The notes below the pieces were generated by a model. The model ran no database searches and had not been told where the DNA came from. It saw only the letters and a list, made by a program, of their open reading frames with translations. This document shows positions 24,430 to 36,800 of a stretch of DNA of 64,000 nt, one piece after another (the first letter of the stretch is position 1; the number at the start of each line of letters is the position of its first letter). The stretch is from assembly GCA_008360975.2 (NCBI GenBank), contig CM039182.1:106010443-106074442 (forward strand), in the 5' to 3' direction. The position numbers and the translations under genes were made by a program. Origin of the DNA: Lichenostomus cassidix (lineage: Eukaryota > Chordata > Aves > Passeriformes > Meliphagidae).

Positions 24430-27080
24430 GTGGAGTGAGATCAGTCTGGCTGTACCCATACATTAAGACAAGCTTTGACTTTGGTCTGCACCAGGGAGGT
24501 GCATCTCAGGTGGGGAATGCTAATCCTGAATGACTCAGACAATGTACTGGGTTGGATTTACAAGGAATGAGGCTTCTCTCTCCCTTCCAGTGGGGAAGGT
24601 AGGAAAGCTGCTTGTATCCCTGTGTGTCTTTGGTGACAAGTCAGGCAGCTTCAGGAAAAGGAGTCAGGAGGGCCTGAGGACACAGTGGGTGAGGACACCT
24701 CTAGGCACAGAGAGTGGCTACCTAGAGCAGGGAGCAGCACCATCAGTGGAGAAGGAAACAGCTTCCCCACAGGTAGGGTTGCAGGAGTTGGCTCCCTCCT
24801 GAGGCAGATGGGGAGATTAAGAACAGGCATGCTTTTCAGCAAAGTGATATTTAAATCCTAATGCTAAGGAAAAATCATGCACACGACCCCAGATACGAGA
24901 TTTGTAGCCAGCTGTCCCCCAAAATAAGGAGTAGCTGAGAAAGTTGATGACCCTCTTCTGATGGGAAGAGAGGAGGTTTACTGTTTGCTGGATCAGGGAA
25001 GCAAGTGTGGGGAGGAAGGGGTGCTACCTGCCATTGCCTGAGATCCTACTGGAAGAGGTTCAGGTTTTCCTGCTGCACTGGCTCCATGCTGTTGATCCAG
25101 CAAACTGCTAACCTAGTTAGAAGGGCTTTAAAGTAAGATCGAGGGAGGAGTTGACTAGGAAAAAAGAAAAGTTAGCATAAACAAGAGCAGCCTGATAGGG
25201 ACCTAAAATTTCAGTGATGTTGGTATTCAAATAGGGTCACAGGAGAGACGCGGGGAGTAGAGAATCAGTCCACTGAATGCTTTAGATGTCTGTATACTAA
25301 TGGAAAAAATATTTGGGATAAACAGGTGGAGCTGGAGTCTTAATACAAGATCAAAATTATGACTTAATTGGCGTAACAGAGCTTTGGTGGGATAATTGGC
25401 ATGACTTGAATAGTAATATGAAAGGGAGAGCAGGCAAGGAGATAACAAGAGAGGTGTTGCCTCAGCTTGGATCCACTAACTTGCTGGAAACCTGGCATGT
25501 AGGGAAGACTAAAACCACCTGAAAATTTTATAGATAATAATTACAGAGGAAAAGACCTCAGGTGCTTACATGGTGGGAGTGTCACAGCAACTGGCCACAG
25601 ATCTGATCAAGACAGAGCAGCTTTTAGTGGTGGCAAGGGGGCTTTGACAGTGCTGGAAAGTGCCTGCAGCAGGAGACAGCCTGAACACCATGTGCATGGG
25701 CTGCACAGAAGAAAGAAGCCATGCTCAAATACTATGGACTGAGTATGAAAGATTACCAGGAGCATGTAAGGACTGCTCCTGGTAAGAACAAGAAAAGCTG
25801 GAAGGCAGACTGAGCCACTATTAGGCAGCGATACCAAAGGTAAGAAGAAACCATTCTTCATGTGCATTGGGAGTAAGAGGTAAGCCAAGAGCAGTGTCAA
25901 CTGAATGATCATGAGGCAAAAAAGGTGCAGAGAAGGCCTGTGTGTGAAGTGGGGTTCCTGCATCCTCTTCAATTGGACGGTCAGTGGTGAGCATGCATGA
26001 TTAAAATCAGAAACAATTAAAAAAATACTTCCCCAGAAAAGGGCAAGAATAAGTAAAGGATATTAATTTAACTTCATTTTTTAAAAATTCCTTTGAGCCT
26101 GATGAATTTTGTACGGGATACTTAAAGGACTGTCTGAAACTCTCTCAGAGTCATTAGTAGTGTTCTTGGGAACCTGTGGAGAGGGAATGAAGAACTAGAT
26201 AGCTAGAAAAGCACAATATTGTGCCTTTTTTTAAGCAAAAGGGGGAACTGAGTTACTGAAGAAGTCAAATTAACTTCAACCCTCAAAAAAATTCTGTAAG
26301 AAGTAAAGCATCTGGAAATCAATATTTATGTATCATACTATGTCAAATGAGCCTTATTTTCTTTCCTGGCTGTGTAATGGGCCTTGTGGGTAATGGGAAT
26401 CTGCAGATGATACGCACCTTGACTTTAGCGAGGTTTTGACACTCTTCTACCTGATAGAAGAGATTTTAGGGAAGATAGAAATTTTTTTGCATTGCAATTA
26501 TAGTGGTTTATGATCAAAACAAAAGTATTTATCATTAAATCCTGTGAAGGTCTGCCTCAGTGCAGTGCAGTGGATGACATGGCAAGTGGCAGGTAAGTAG
26601 TCAGTGCAATTTTTACCAAAATCCTATTTTTTCTACTAAAAATTACTCTTCTATCTCTTCACAGAACTGATGTCTTGGCTGAAATGCTGTGTATAGCCTT
26701 GGGTTGGGACAGGGGAGGTAAATTCAAAAAAGAACAAAAAAACCCAAACATAGAGGAGGAAAGGGTTGAGCAAAAGGTGACTTTGGAAGAAAGATTTTAA
26801 AATCTAGGGTTGTTTTAATCTAAAGAAGAAAAGGCTGAGAATGGATTTAACACTAGTCCTCAGATATGTAAAAGGTTGTTACAGGGCACAAGAATGCTCT
26901 GCCACATCCATGGTGAATCAATTAAATAATAGAAAGAGTCTTGACTTTAGGAATCCTTTCTAACCAGGACTGTAATGAAATGGGAGAAATTGCTTGTAGA
27001 GGTTGCAGTATTTCTTTCATCAGAGATCCTTAAGCCCATGTTAGAGGTGGAATAAACAGGGCAAGATGCCATAGAGTTAC
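24430..27080 (+). mobile_element. Large decayed CR1 LINE, 5' region to 3' end
   Basis: Plus-strand CR1 pieces appear in the correct order. The 5'/pre-ORF2 part (24.5-25.15 kb) includes GCTAACCTAGTTAGAAGGGC and TTTAAAGTAAG. The endonuclease region (about 25280-25440) reads YDLIGVTELWWDNWHDLN from 25358, matching the ITETWWD block. The RT region (26095-26500) has KGLSETLS-like and, at 26418, LDFSEV (LDFSKAFD in the family). The 3' part is at 26807-27078. Stops and frameshifts interrupt every domain, and parts between 25.5 and 26.1 kb are hard to align, so it is long dead. A full-length CR1 is about 4.5 kb. A copy this extended is uncommon among avian CR1s. Confidence 0.75.
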
Positions 27081-27684
27081 AAAGACAAAGGGGTAGAATA
27101 GGAACTTCCTAAGATCTTTTTCCGAATTTTTTTTCACATTTTTCTTTATTCCATGTTTTCAGCTATAAGAGAGTATAATGCTCCACTTAGCTTCATTTTT
27201 GCTGCTCCAAAGCTCTTCACTTGTAGCTCAGATTTTTGAAAGACTTTATGAGGTTGAGATTAAAGTTGTATTTACAGAGAGGTAGTGCCTGAGCAGTTCA
27301 GGCATGAACCAACATCAGATGTTGTTAAGTGCTGTGCAAGTCTAACAGTCCATTCCAGCAATGCACAACAGCCACCATTTCCTTCTGCTTAAGAGCTGGG
27401 AAAGCACCCTCTGAAGCACTTTCTGTAGCCCAACGCCTCATCATCAGTATTGAGTTTTGACTTCCTACAATGCTTCTCCAGCAACATTTTCCTCTTTTAC
27501 CTATCACAGCAATCTTTTGTCTCCCTCTGAAGAAGAGCTTCATAAAACCTCTGTGTAGTGTTTTTTGGCAATAGTAGTTTTCTAGGGTGGGTTTGAATAT
27601 GGTAGTCAGATCTCTTTTCATGCAGTTAAAATATGATGCACACAAGGCAATACACTTTCTGTACAATGTTTGGTGAGAGGGGAC
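27081..27684. other. Unassigned DNA between CR1 and SINE remnants
   Basis: No gene or repeat is recognised. A 113-codon minus-strand frame (27325-27666) has no recognisable domain. Confidence 0.5.
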
Positions 27685-27885
27685 ATGGTCTTGAGCATGG
27701 GAGCATTAGACTGAGCTGTGGAAGAGTAAGACCTGAAGGTGAACTACTTGTGTGGCCCTGTGCACCCATTTGTCCTCACTGAGCTGTCAGTACTGCTGTA
27801 TTAGCAGCACTGCCTCATCCCATGGAGTATTTCTGAGGATAAATACATGAGGTGCCTAAATACAGTAGTAACTGGGGTGCTGTAA
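27685..27885 (+). mobile_element. MIR-like SINE remnant
   Basis: The 3' half reads TTTCTGAGGATAAATACATG, then AGGTGCCTAAATACAGTAGT. This matches the sauropsid MIR-type 3' end (GAGGATAAATACAT...GGTGCTCAGATACTA). The 5' half (GTGTGGCCCTGTGC, then TTGTCCTCACTGAGCTGTCA) fits the MIR 'TGTGTGACCTTGGGCAAGTC' region loosely. It is highly diverged, consistent with an insertion that predates birds. Confidence 0.55.
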
Positions 27886-30800
27886 GCCCCTGAGGTGGAA
27901 TTGCTGGTGCAGATGCAAGAGGGTCGTTTTGATTTCCATTCCTTTTAAGTTTTGTATTTGGCATGTTGACTATTTGGCCCATGTAGGAGCAGAAGGGGAT
28001 GCAGTTGTGTCACAGGGGTGCACACTTCTCATTGAAAGATGGATTCAGTCTTTGATTAGCTGAAAGTACTTGCTCTTGTACTTGGAGCAAATAGAGTGTC
28101 CCAAGGACCTTTGTGCAAAGTACTTATATACAATGGATGAATCTTGCTCTGTTGAAAGCAGCAGAACTTGCATCCTGGGCTCATTCAACTTCCATCCCAT
28201 TCATCTTAGGGATGTGCAAATACATGCTTTAATGCTCCACTGAATCAAGATGATTCTTCTGCAGGAATTGCATGGAAAATCAATGGACATGTTCCTTGTC
28301 CCCAGATCATTGCCAGCTCAGTGGATTTCTGCCCTTAGAGCACCCCAGCTAACCCATCGTCGCCCTTGCTGGAGCACAGTGCCTCTGCAGATTTTTCAGT
28401 AGGGCTGTATGAACTCTCTCTAACCTGACTCACTAACACCCAGCTGTGCTAGCAAGGATCTATTTCAGTTGGTTAATGTGGCTCATTTGGACCCACGCAA
28501 GCCAGGGAGGAGCTGCAGGAGCAGCTCTTCTGCTAAAGCCTAGAGTGCAGTAACTTCCAGCCAACAGTGCAGGGCATGTGGGAGCAGAGATTGGGGAGTG
28601 CTTGGTACGTCTATAACCACAAGGAAATGTGGCCACAGCCACTCAGGTTTGCCTTAATTCATTTGGTGAGTGGCTATCTTTAGCAACTGAAAATTACTCC
28701 TTTTTTTTTAGTATTTCTTTGTAGAAATCTCTTCTAAAACTGGGCAGTATGCAAATCTGTTTAACATCTGGCACTGCCATGGGAAAAATGTTAATACACC
28801 TCTCTCCAAAGGTATTGGCTAAATGTATGTTCCTTAGTGGAGCCTCTCAGGAAGTTTCTGCTCTAATGAGCAGTGCAGTGTATCTCAGAGTGTTCTTTGC
28901 TCTTCTGGCTGTGTTGAACACACACATTTTACAGTATGTGTCCCTACCAGCAGTGTGCTTACTTTGGCTGTCTAGAATTGCTTAGAAAACATCTAAGTTA
29001 CTTCTTAGGCTTCAAGTCCACAACAGAGGGGAAAAAATGCTTCTAACATTCAATAAATGAATATATCCTGAAATATCTTCAGAGATTCCTTTTTTTGGGG
29101 CGAGAACTCCCATAATGAACACTGAGCCTTAGACTGTATCAAAACCTATGTGAGCATAACGTGCTTTGTCATTAAATATTTCCAGGGGAACATAAACAGA
29201 CAAACCTGCAACAGGGGAAAACAATGCTTCTTAACATTTTCAATCCACACTTCAGTTTATTATGGATGTTTCTCACCTTGCATGTAAGTGTGACTGTGGA
29301 ATAGCAGTTATTGGGGAAAGAAGAACCTGGGAATAGTCAAAGCTGTTTGAGAAGTAAAGTGTTTCAGAGGCCACATTATCATGGCACTATCAAAACCTAC
29401 AGTGACACAAACATTTTTCTTGACATGAGCAACTTGTGCTTCTTTCTACCCCTGCTTCTTCTTCCCCCTTTCTTGAATCTATTTGCAGGTCCTGCGAGGT
29501 GGCCTGAGTTAAAAACATCTCTACAATACTCCACCAAATGTGGGGCCCATGAAAATGCCCATGAAAGCAGAGCCTGATATGATTATCTTTAAAAAGATGT
29601 TCAAGAACTTAAAGTCAGACTGAGTTAAAAGATCTGAAAAATCATTCCCTTGCATGCAGTTTTCTGTCAAAAGGAAAATACTTTGTGGAGACATCAATTT
29701 TGGCAAAAATTAGGTTGGAAGAAGGAGAAATGGAGAGGAAGAGAGAGACAGATCATGTGTCTCTATATATCTGAGTTACAGAATAAAACCATCTCAAATC
29801 CCAAGTGCATGTCCCCAAAACAAAATAATGCCTCATTTGACTTGAAGTCACTCACAAAAATAGTGAACAGACTCATTTTCTGTCCCACCAAATAAAAAAT
29901 AAATTTGAAGTTTTGACATTTTTTAATGGTTCCCCAACCCTCTATAAGAGGTACAGTGAAAAGACATGGGACATTACTCAGAAAAATTCTTCATGGCTTA
30001 TTCCCCTTCTATGAATAGGTTCATTCCCATCAACTCCAGAAATCTTTGGTCCAGTCCAAAACATCCCTAACATGATTAGCTGTGTTTCAGTGGTAGGAGA
30101 CATATATAAGGCAAACTAGTTGTAAAGTCTTGTTATTTCAGCACGAAACTTTTATGTCCAACAGGTATGAGTATTCAGAGGTTTTCCAGATTTTGTGATA
30201 TCATCTTACTGTGGGACACATTAGCCAATGTTTAAATATTAGTTACCTGTAAAAACATGCACAGACTTTTATAATATTTGAATACACACTATTTACACAG
30301 TAATTACACAGCAGCTGATATATCTGAAGATATATTGGGAAATCTTTGTCTTCATAGGTTATTTTGACTTAAAGCTGGTTTACTTTGTATTGTACTGAGC
30401 TAAAAAACCTGAAGGACAGTAATTAACACCTGGGACTGCAAGAGCTGGTAGATCATGAGTAACGTGGGGAGACAGCAGCTAAACGAAGTGCACTAACTTA
30501 CAAAACTTCTTGATCAGGCATGAAAGGAATCATCTCATGATGCCAATCATTTGCCGATACATTTTGTAGTTACATGTTTTATTGTTGTTGGGGGGGGGCT
30601 TTTCTGAATTATTTAGGAGTCATTAATATTTTATTAAATCTTGTTTCTCTTACTCCCACTCTTGTTGCCATTTCCATGAGCTGAGAAGGTTTCTTATAGA
30701 AAAATTGCATAGAAGAAATCAGTTCTGTAAAGTTTCTTTCACATACCCTCCTACCTGGAGATTTTAATTTTCAGTATCTCCTTTATGTTCTTAAATAATT

Positions 30801-30993
30801 GGCAAACATATTTATTTATTTTTAATTCTGGCACTGGCCTTCAGAAACCTTGACCTTTATTTCCTTTTATTGACAATCCTATTGCCTGCTTTCCAAGTCC
30901 ATTTCTTATCCTTTTTACTCTGCATTTCTGTCACAATTTTACAGTTAGCCATTTAAAAAATATATAATTAAAGTGCCAAAGCACCTGCTAGCC

Positions 30994-31009
30994 TCATGCA
31001 TATGCATGA
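30994..31009. promoter_or_regulatory. Perfect 16-bp palindrome containing a MORE-type POU site
   Basis: TCATGCATATGCATGA is perfectly self-complementary. Its core ATGCATATGCAT (30996-31007) is identical to the MORE element, the palindromic site on which Oct/POU proteins dimerise. It follows an AT-rich stretch (TATATAATTAAAG). Binding is inferred from the motif only, with no neighbouring promoter to tie it to. Confidence 0.5.
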
Positions 31010-31939
31010 AATAGAATTATGTCCCCTCCGGGACATCGGTGTTGTGACTCTGGGGAAATGGCTAAGTAACCATGACAACGTGTCTCCACCACATCTTATT
31101 TCCAGTGATAAAAGCATGATTTACCCTATTAAACAAACCATATTACAACTTGCCCACAGCAAGTGGTGTCAGCTTTCCAGTAGAGGCACCAGGTCAGGAG
31201 GGAGAGCAGCCCAAGCCCATCCATCCATGCAAGCCTCCCCCTCTTTGACACTACTTCACAGTTATGTTGATGGTAAGAGGCAGGATGAGACACATGTACA
31301 GTATTTCGCATTTCTATCCTGATAGGTGAGATGAAAGGAGGGGAGGCAATGCAGTATTCATTAGCTGCAGGCACCAGCCCCATCCCCAGTACAGCCGTGA
31401 TGGACTGTGCAGGAGAACCCAAGGGTAGGACGCAAAGATTGGTGGAACCAACACACAATGATTCAGACGTTTAAATTAGATAATTTCTGCATCTTCTTTC
31501 CTGCCAGTTTGCCAAGGCTGTCAATACTTAGTGAATGCCAGGGAAGGCTACCAGAAGTGGTTTTTCAAAGGCTGGTGCCAAAACACAATGTTAAATGATT
31601 TTTTTATAATCTTGCCTATGCTACTGATTAGACTGTGTCTTATTTAAAGTGATATTTAAAATCAAGTGCATTCTTCATTATATATATTTTTCTTTATGCC
31701 TTGCTTAATTAGGGAAGGCACCTATCTATTACATTATCTATAATAATTTTATAGGGAAACTCTCCTCATTGGATCTTGTCTACTAGCATAATACAATATT
31801 TGTTTTATTAGTACTTTGAAGAAGCATTTAAATCAGCCAAACTAGTAATTTAAAGATTTTAAATATTGCCTTGAAAGTGTTTGCATTAACCCTCTTCTTT
31901 CCATCACATACTTAAAGAAAAGTATAAACCTTAATTTGA

Positions 31940-31976
31940 GTTCTTAATCACTTGAGGGCACAATTTGATTAAGAAC
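31940..31976. repeat. Perfect 11-bp inverted repeat, 15-nt loop
   Basis: GTTCTTAATCA pairs with TGATTAAGAAC across CTTGAGGGCACAATT. The stem is AT-rich and could form a weak hairpin. No RNA gene pattern is evident. Confidence 0.6.
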
Positions 31977-33029
31977 AATAAACAGAGAGGTGAAAAAATT
32001 AAAACCACAAAAGTCTCAGAGAGAAAACAAAACTGGTGTTTAAAGGTCAAGCACATAGACATAATTAGTTCTACTTACATGAAGAATTGCAATTAGCTTT
32101 ATGAATTGCATTTTGAAATTGCCGGGTCTTGTGAATCCTGAGGGTTTCTTAAAACATCAACTGTTAGAAGCATGTGATTAGATCAGCTTCACAGCTAAGA
32201 ATGAAAAAAACTAAATCATGACTTCAGTGCAGACAACTGCAAGGTGAGGCTAAAAGTACTATCTGGGCTTACCAAAAGGTGACTAGCAAATAATTGCCCA
32301 ATATTCATCAGATTATTTGGCAACCTGACTTATGATTGCTAAGTTCTTGGGACCAATTCTTTCCCAATTCCAAACATAATATGTACCAGTCAAAGTACAG
32401 GGATTCTGCATTTACTGTCGAAGGATGGATTACTTTCTCTTTTAACAATACATAACATGGAGAAGGTGTTGGTTATTCTAGCTAGTTCTTGCAAGACCCT
32501 GAGAGCTGTTCCCAAAAAAAAACCCCTAGCCCAATGGAAATCTGATCTCTGCTAGAACATTTATTCATGCAACAAATGTCAGTGTTTGGACTTCACGGCC
32601 ATTTCCAGTGACTTGAATGCTGAATGGTATGGAAATATTTGATAGATATTACTGAGTTTTCAGGTATCTCAATCCTCTCACAGCTCTGGGCTTCCCAAGC
32701 AGCAGGTTAACTGAGAAACACAGCTCATGTATCTCACAAGGTTCCCCAGCTGCCTCAGGATGCCTGTTCAAAAGGTATTGCAGATCTATCCTATTTCTGG
32801 TGCTGTATGGCAAACTTGCAGTAGAGGTAGCAGGGTACCCAGATTAGTTATTTGGAGTTCTGGACTGAGCAGATCTGTTGGAGCACTGGGTTTGTTGCTC
32901 TAACTCTGATTTTTTTGCTTTTTGTGTGTATGTGTGCAGTGAAACAGTCTCCTTCCCATCCAGAAACAGACTGTGTTGTGTGTGGAGGGTTGAGCAAGAG
33001 AGAAGGAACCTTAAGTCAAATTTTATACT

Positions 33030-33292
33030 ACTGCTCAGGACCCCAACTTGAATACTGACTTTGGACAAGTAACTGGCAGCAAACTCCTGTAGAGAGTGTC
33101 TGGAGCTTTACAGAATCCAATAGAAAAATAAAAGGGGAAAACACTGCATCTCAGTTTTCCTATCTGTAACATGGGACTAATACTTACCAACCGACCCACC
33201 TCGCAAGGGAGATGCAATAATTAATTAGCTAATGTTCCTACAGCACTTTAACTCTGTAAAGTGTAAAATAAATGTTAAGCATTATTGGCACT
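33030..33292 (+). mobile_element. MIR-like CORE-SINE copy
   Basis: The order of blocks matches MIR: CTGACTTTGGACAAGTAACT (consensus CTGTGTGACCTTGGGCAAGT), CATCTCAGTTTTCCTATCTG, TAACATGGGACTAATACTTA, CCCACCTCGCAAGGGAG, then a 3' end TAAAGTGTAAAATAAATGTT and AAGCATTATT. It is unusually readable for an element this old, especially in its 3' half. Confidence 0.85.
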
Positions 33293-33582
33293 TAGATTCT
33301 ACAGTGATTGGTGCCCTACAATTCCCTAAGCCAGGCAGCTAGTTATTGCTGCTCAGAGCAAGAGTAGCTTACAATACATCCTGCATTATCAGCTGGTTTC
33401 TAGATGGTTACGTGCCAGTGTGCCTGTACACCACACCCTCCCACATGTGCCAGATGCCACACAGGGGAATTCTGACGTGGAGGTCCAGGATGTGACTACA
33501 CATCATGGAAAGGGGACTCTCAGCCACTCCCCAACTGGGCAGTCCCTTTTTGCGGTGGGTTTATTTGCTGCTCTCTGAAGCA
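33293..33582. other. Unassigned DNA between MIR and solo LTR
   Basis: A 290-bp gap with no recognised gene or repeat, moderately GC-rich in its second half. Confidence 0.5.
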
Positions 33583-33588
33583 GGTTAT
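33583..33588. repeat. Target-site duplication GGTTAT, left copy
   Basis: GGTTAT lies directly before the TG of the LTR and is repeated exactly at 33850-33855. A 6-bp duplication is typical of class II (ERVK/alpha/beta-like) elements. Confidence 0.85.
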
Positions 33589-33849
33589 TGTGGCTAGCAA
33601 AGGTCTTTCCCATGAGAACTTCCTCCTGTGTTTTATAAACAAAGATAAAGTTTGGATGTTGTTGTTACAGTGTCTCGAGATTTGGACAGTTCAGGCCTGG
33701 CCAATCAGGCCTAGGGGGAGGTTTCTGACTGACCAATCTGGGTGACCTCTGAAAAGTCTATATAGGTTGGAAGCAAAATAATAACGTCTCTCTTTTCTTG
33801 CCACACTCAGAACCTGGGTCTTTTCTCTACTAGCGGCTCAACAGCGACA
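33589..33849 (+). mobile_element. Solo LTR of a class II-like endogenous retrovirus, 261 bp
   Basis: It begins TGTGGCTAGCAAAG and ends GCTCAACAGCGACA, giving TG...CA ends, and is flanked by a perfect 6-bp GGTTAT duplication. Two CCAAT boxes (33701 and 33733) precede a TATATA box (33759-33764), about 25 bp apart as in a compact U3 promoter. An AATAAT-type poly-A signal variant lies near 33778 and is followed by GTCTCTCTTTTCTTGCC. No internal retroviral sequence or partner LTR is present, so it is a solo LTR. Intact ends and duplication suggest it is younger than the MIR and decayed CR1 copies. Confidence 0.9.
33759..33764 (+). promoter_or_regulatory. TATA box of the plus-strand solo LTR
   Basis: TATATA in AGTCTATATAGG, 22 bp after the second CCAAT box and about 170 bp into the LTR. 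It would direct transcription rightwards into 33.8 kb and beyond. Confidence 0.65.
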
Positions 33850-33855
33850 GGTTAT
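33850..33855. repeat. Target-site duplication GGTTAT, right copy
   Basis: Exact repeat of 33583-33588, directly after the CA end of the LTR. Confidence 0.85.
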
Positions 33856-36800
33856 TAGGAAATAACCAGTACCTGAAACCCACTGCCCTGCTGTATAAAT
33901 ACTATTTAATCTAATTTTTTCAGTTGACTCATTATTATCTGAAAGTATCCAGAATTCCAATAAATTTGATGTCAAAGAAACTAATTGGTAAACTATGTAG
34001 AGCAATTTAAAAAAAAAGAAAAGAAAAGAAAAAGAGCTTTGTCCTTTTTCATTTTATGGCTTTATACTTCTTAAGTAAAGTTTTATTTCAGTGAACAAGA
34101 AGATGGCAGCTTCTAAAATTATGTGTGAGAGATGGATATGTAGGTAATATTGTTTAATATTAACTGCTGCTACATGGGTTCATGAATTCCCATCAGTACC
34201 AGTTTTTATGGAGTTCCTTACAGTAAAGTCTCTTTCAACAAAGACAGTGGAAAGAGCCTGGTTTGCAGCTCAGTAGTTCAAGAAAGAATTGCAGCTTTGC
34301 CCTCTCAGTCATAGCCTGAGAGATCGGTATTGAAGTCTCTGCATTTACACTATATACAATTACGCGATTTTATTTCAGGTTAGATTCAGCCTGGTCCTCT
34401 GGGTTAAACTTCCTTATCACGCCTGTGTTTCAAAGCCATTCAAAGCACCAGTCAGTTATTTGTAGCCTCGTGACTCCATCTGGGTTTTGAGGGCATCTAA
34501 TACAATCCAGGAGGAGAGCTTCTTATTTAGTTTGCTCTCAAAGAAATCCAAAGCCACGCTGTGAATCAAACCAGTAGATGGTAAAAGGAGACAACCGGAA
34601 ATTCTGTAAAAATCTGATTACTACTTTCAACCAAAACACTGTGAGGCGCAATCTCAGCCCATATGGTACTATTTCTGCTGACTTTGTTGGAAGCCATGTG
34701 GACAATAAGCAACCAAGCAACCCCAGACCACCACATCAGAGTTTAAGAGCACATGTCAGCACAAACACAGTTTGGTTCTTTCCCACTTTCTTACACAGTT
34801 TCCTTAAGCATCCCCTATTTGCCTTTTGTCAACCACAGGCTACTGGCTAGAGAGACATTCAGTTTGAGCCAGCTAGGATCTACTCATACAGTATTGTGCT
34901 AGATCCGGCAATATAAAGAGGATTCAGGTATTGATACACACACATTGGACATAATTCTAGCTCTCTGCCACTTTACTATGGGATATTGTACACAATGTTA
35001 TCTAACTAATAGCATCCATGGGAATTGTGATTTGCATCAATAAGGACTGGAGGAACCTGGGTGGAAAATCAGAGCCCTAAATTTGACATTGGATCCTAGG
35101 AGCTGCATTTCATATTGAGACTCCACCATAATAAATACTTAAAAGCTCATAAAATTTGTTCATGATGGAGGTGAAAAGCATCTCATTAATGTATTATTAA
35201 TTTATACTCACTCAACTTGTTAATTTAATTAGTGAACTGGATAAAATTGTCTTTTTTTGTGATCTTACTATGAAAGCATGCAACATTACTTTGTGTAAGG
35301 CTAGCTGCTTATCACCAACACTATACCACTTCTGCAGTTTCTGAGAGTGAATGACTTAATTTATCTTTGTTTGCTTAGTACTCAACCACTGAACAACACC
35401 TAGTGCAAAAAACCCCAAAAATATGAGATGTTTTTATGCTGGAGTAAAAATCAATTACTCAGTGATTTTTTTGCTTTGTTTCAGATGAACAGATCCCTTC
35501 AAAAACTTGCTGAGCTTTAAGGCATGTCATAAGCAATTTCTGTTCTTGTTTTGCCACTGCCCATGGAGAGGATGTTTAAAAGTCGATACTATCTCTTTGC
35601 AAAACCCTTCCCCACATCAAAATCTATGATACTGATCTTTGCAAGTTTCTCTCAGAAATTGTAAGCAGCCTGAGTACATCTCTATTGCAGTTTTCTTGAA
35701 CTTTGGGGTTAATATTAATTTATGAACTTTCAACATAAGGAAATGCCAGACAAGACTACACAAACATTTTTGAATTGTTCTTTTTTATAAATCTATTAAT
35801 TAATATCTGACATATTTCTCAGCTTGTAAAGAATCTCACATTATCATCCAATCCAAGACATTTTAAAACCAATTGAGGTTTGGGGTTTTTTTTCCCTATT
35901 TAACAAAAGCCTTTGTTTTCTCTCTTTAAAAATCAAAGAAGTATGATGAGGAAAAAACTGAATATGTGGTCTTGGATGCTTTACGTTTTGGTGTTGTTTA
36001 GCTGGTTTATATGGGAGATGCACAGAATTTCTTTATGAAAGACAAGAACTTTGTCAGGGCCTGTCCTGTATTAAAAAAATTTACAGGGAGATAAATGATG
36101 CCAGAAGAATGCATGAATATTAACTGGAACATATTCTCTTCTTCCCATCCATTTATAGCCCCCTTTACAATTTAATTATCAACACAAAAATATTTAAAGT
36201 CATTAGAGATTTTTATTACTAATTTATGTCTGTAAATCAAAACTGGGCAATTTCAAAGTCTATTATCTCCAAATGAAAATAAGTACTCAGAATAGTGATT
36301 TGGTGACTTCTTCCAGCACAAAGCTGCCCTGCTCTAACTGTAAACAATAAAAACACACACACAAAAACTAAGCTTTGAATGCATCATTTATTTGTATTTT
36401 TTAAGTTTCAATAAAGTTGTTGGTTTGCATAACTAGGGAAGAAATATGGACATATGTTAGTGTGACTTAATTTCAGGGAAATTAAAGCTGGATCTAAAGC
36501 AAGCTTGAAAAGGCACTCTAGTCCCAAAACTTGCTAGCCCTCATTGTGTAGGAATATGAACAGCTTATTTTCATCTCCATCTGATGACCATTGGTATTAA
36601 GAAGACAAAATTTGTGAGAGCTGCTGAAAACATCCTGGTACATGCCCAGTGCAGTGCTGGGGCTGTGTGCTCCTCCCTGACACCTCCACATCCCCACAGC
36701 ACCTGCCCATGGTCTGGTGGCCTGGATGGGCCCTCGATACCATGTGGCACATAGTCCTCACACTCCTTCCTCACCTGCTCCTGGCATTGTAACAGGAGCA

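Larger units (their letters stand above)
27886..33029. other. Single-copy AT-rich DNA, no gene recognised
   Basis: No gene or confident transposon. It contains a G-run of nine at 30590-30598, a perfect POU-type palindrome at 31.0 kb and a hairpin at 31.9 kb, both listed. Frames of up to 109 codons on opposite strands around 31.0-31.5 kb overlap each other and look like chance. Confidence 0.5.
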
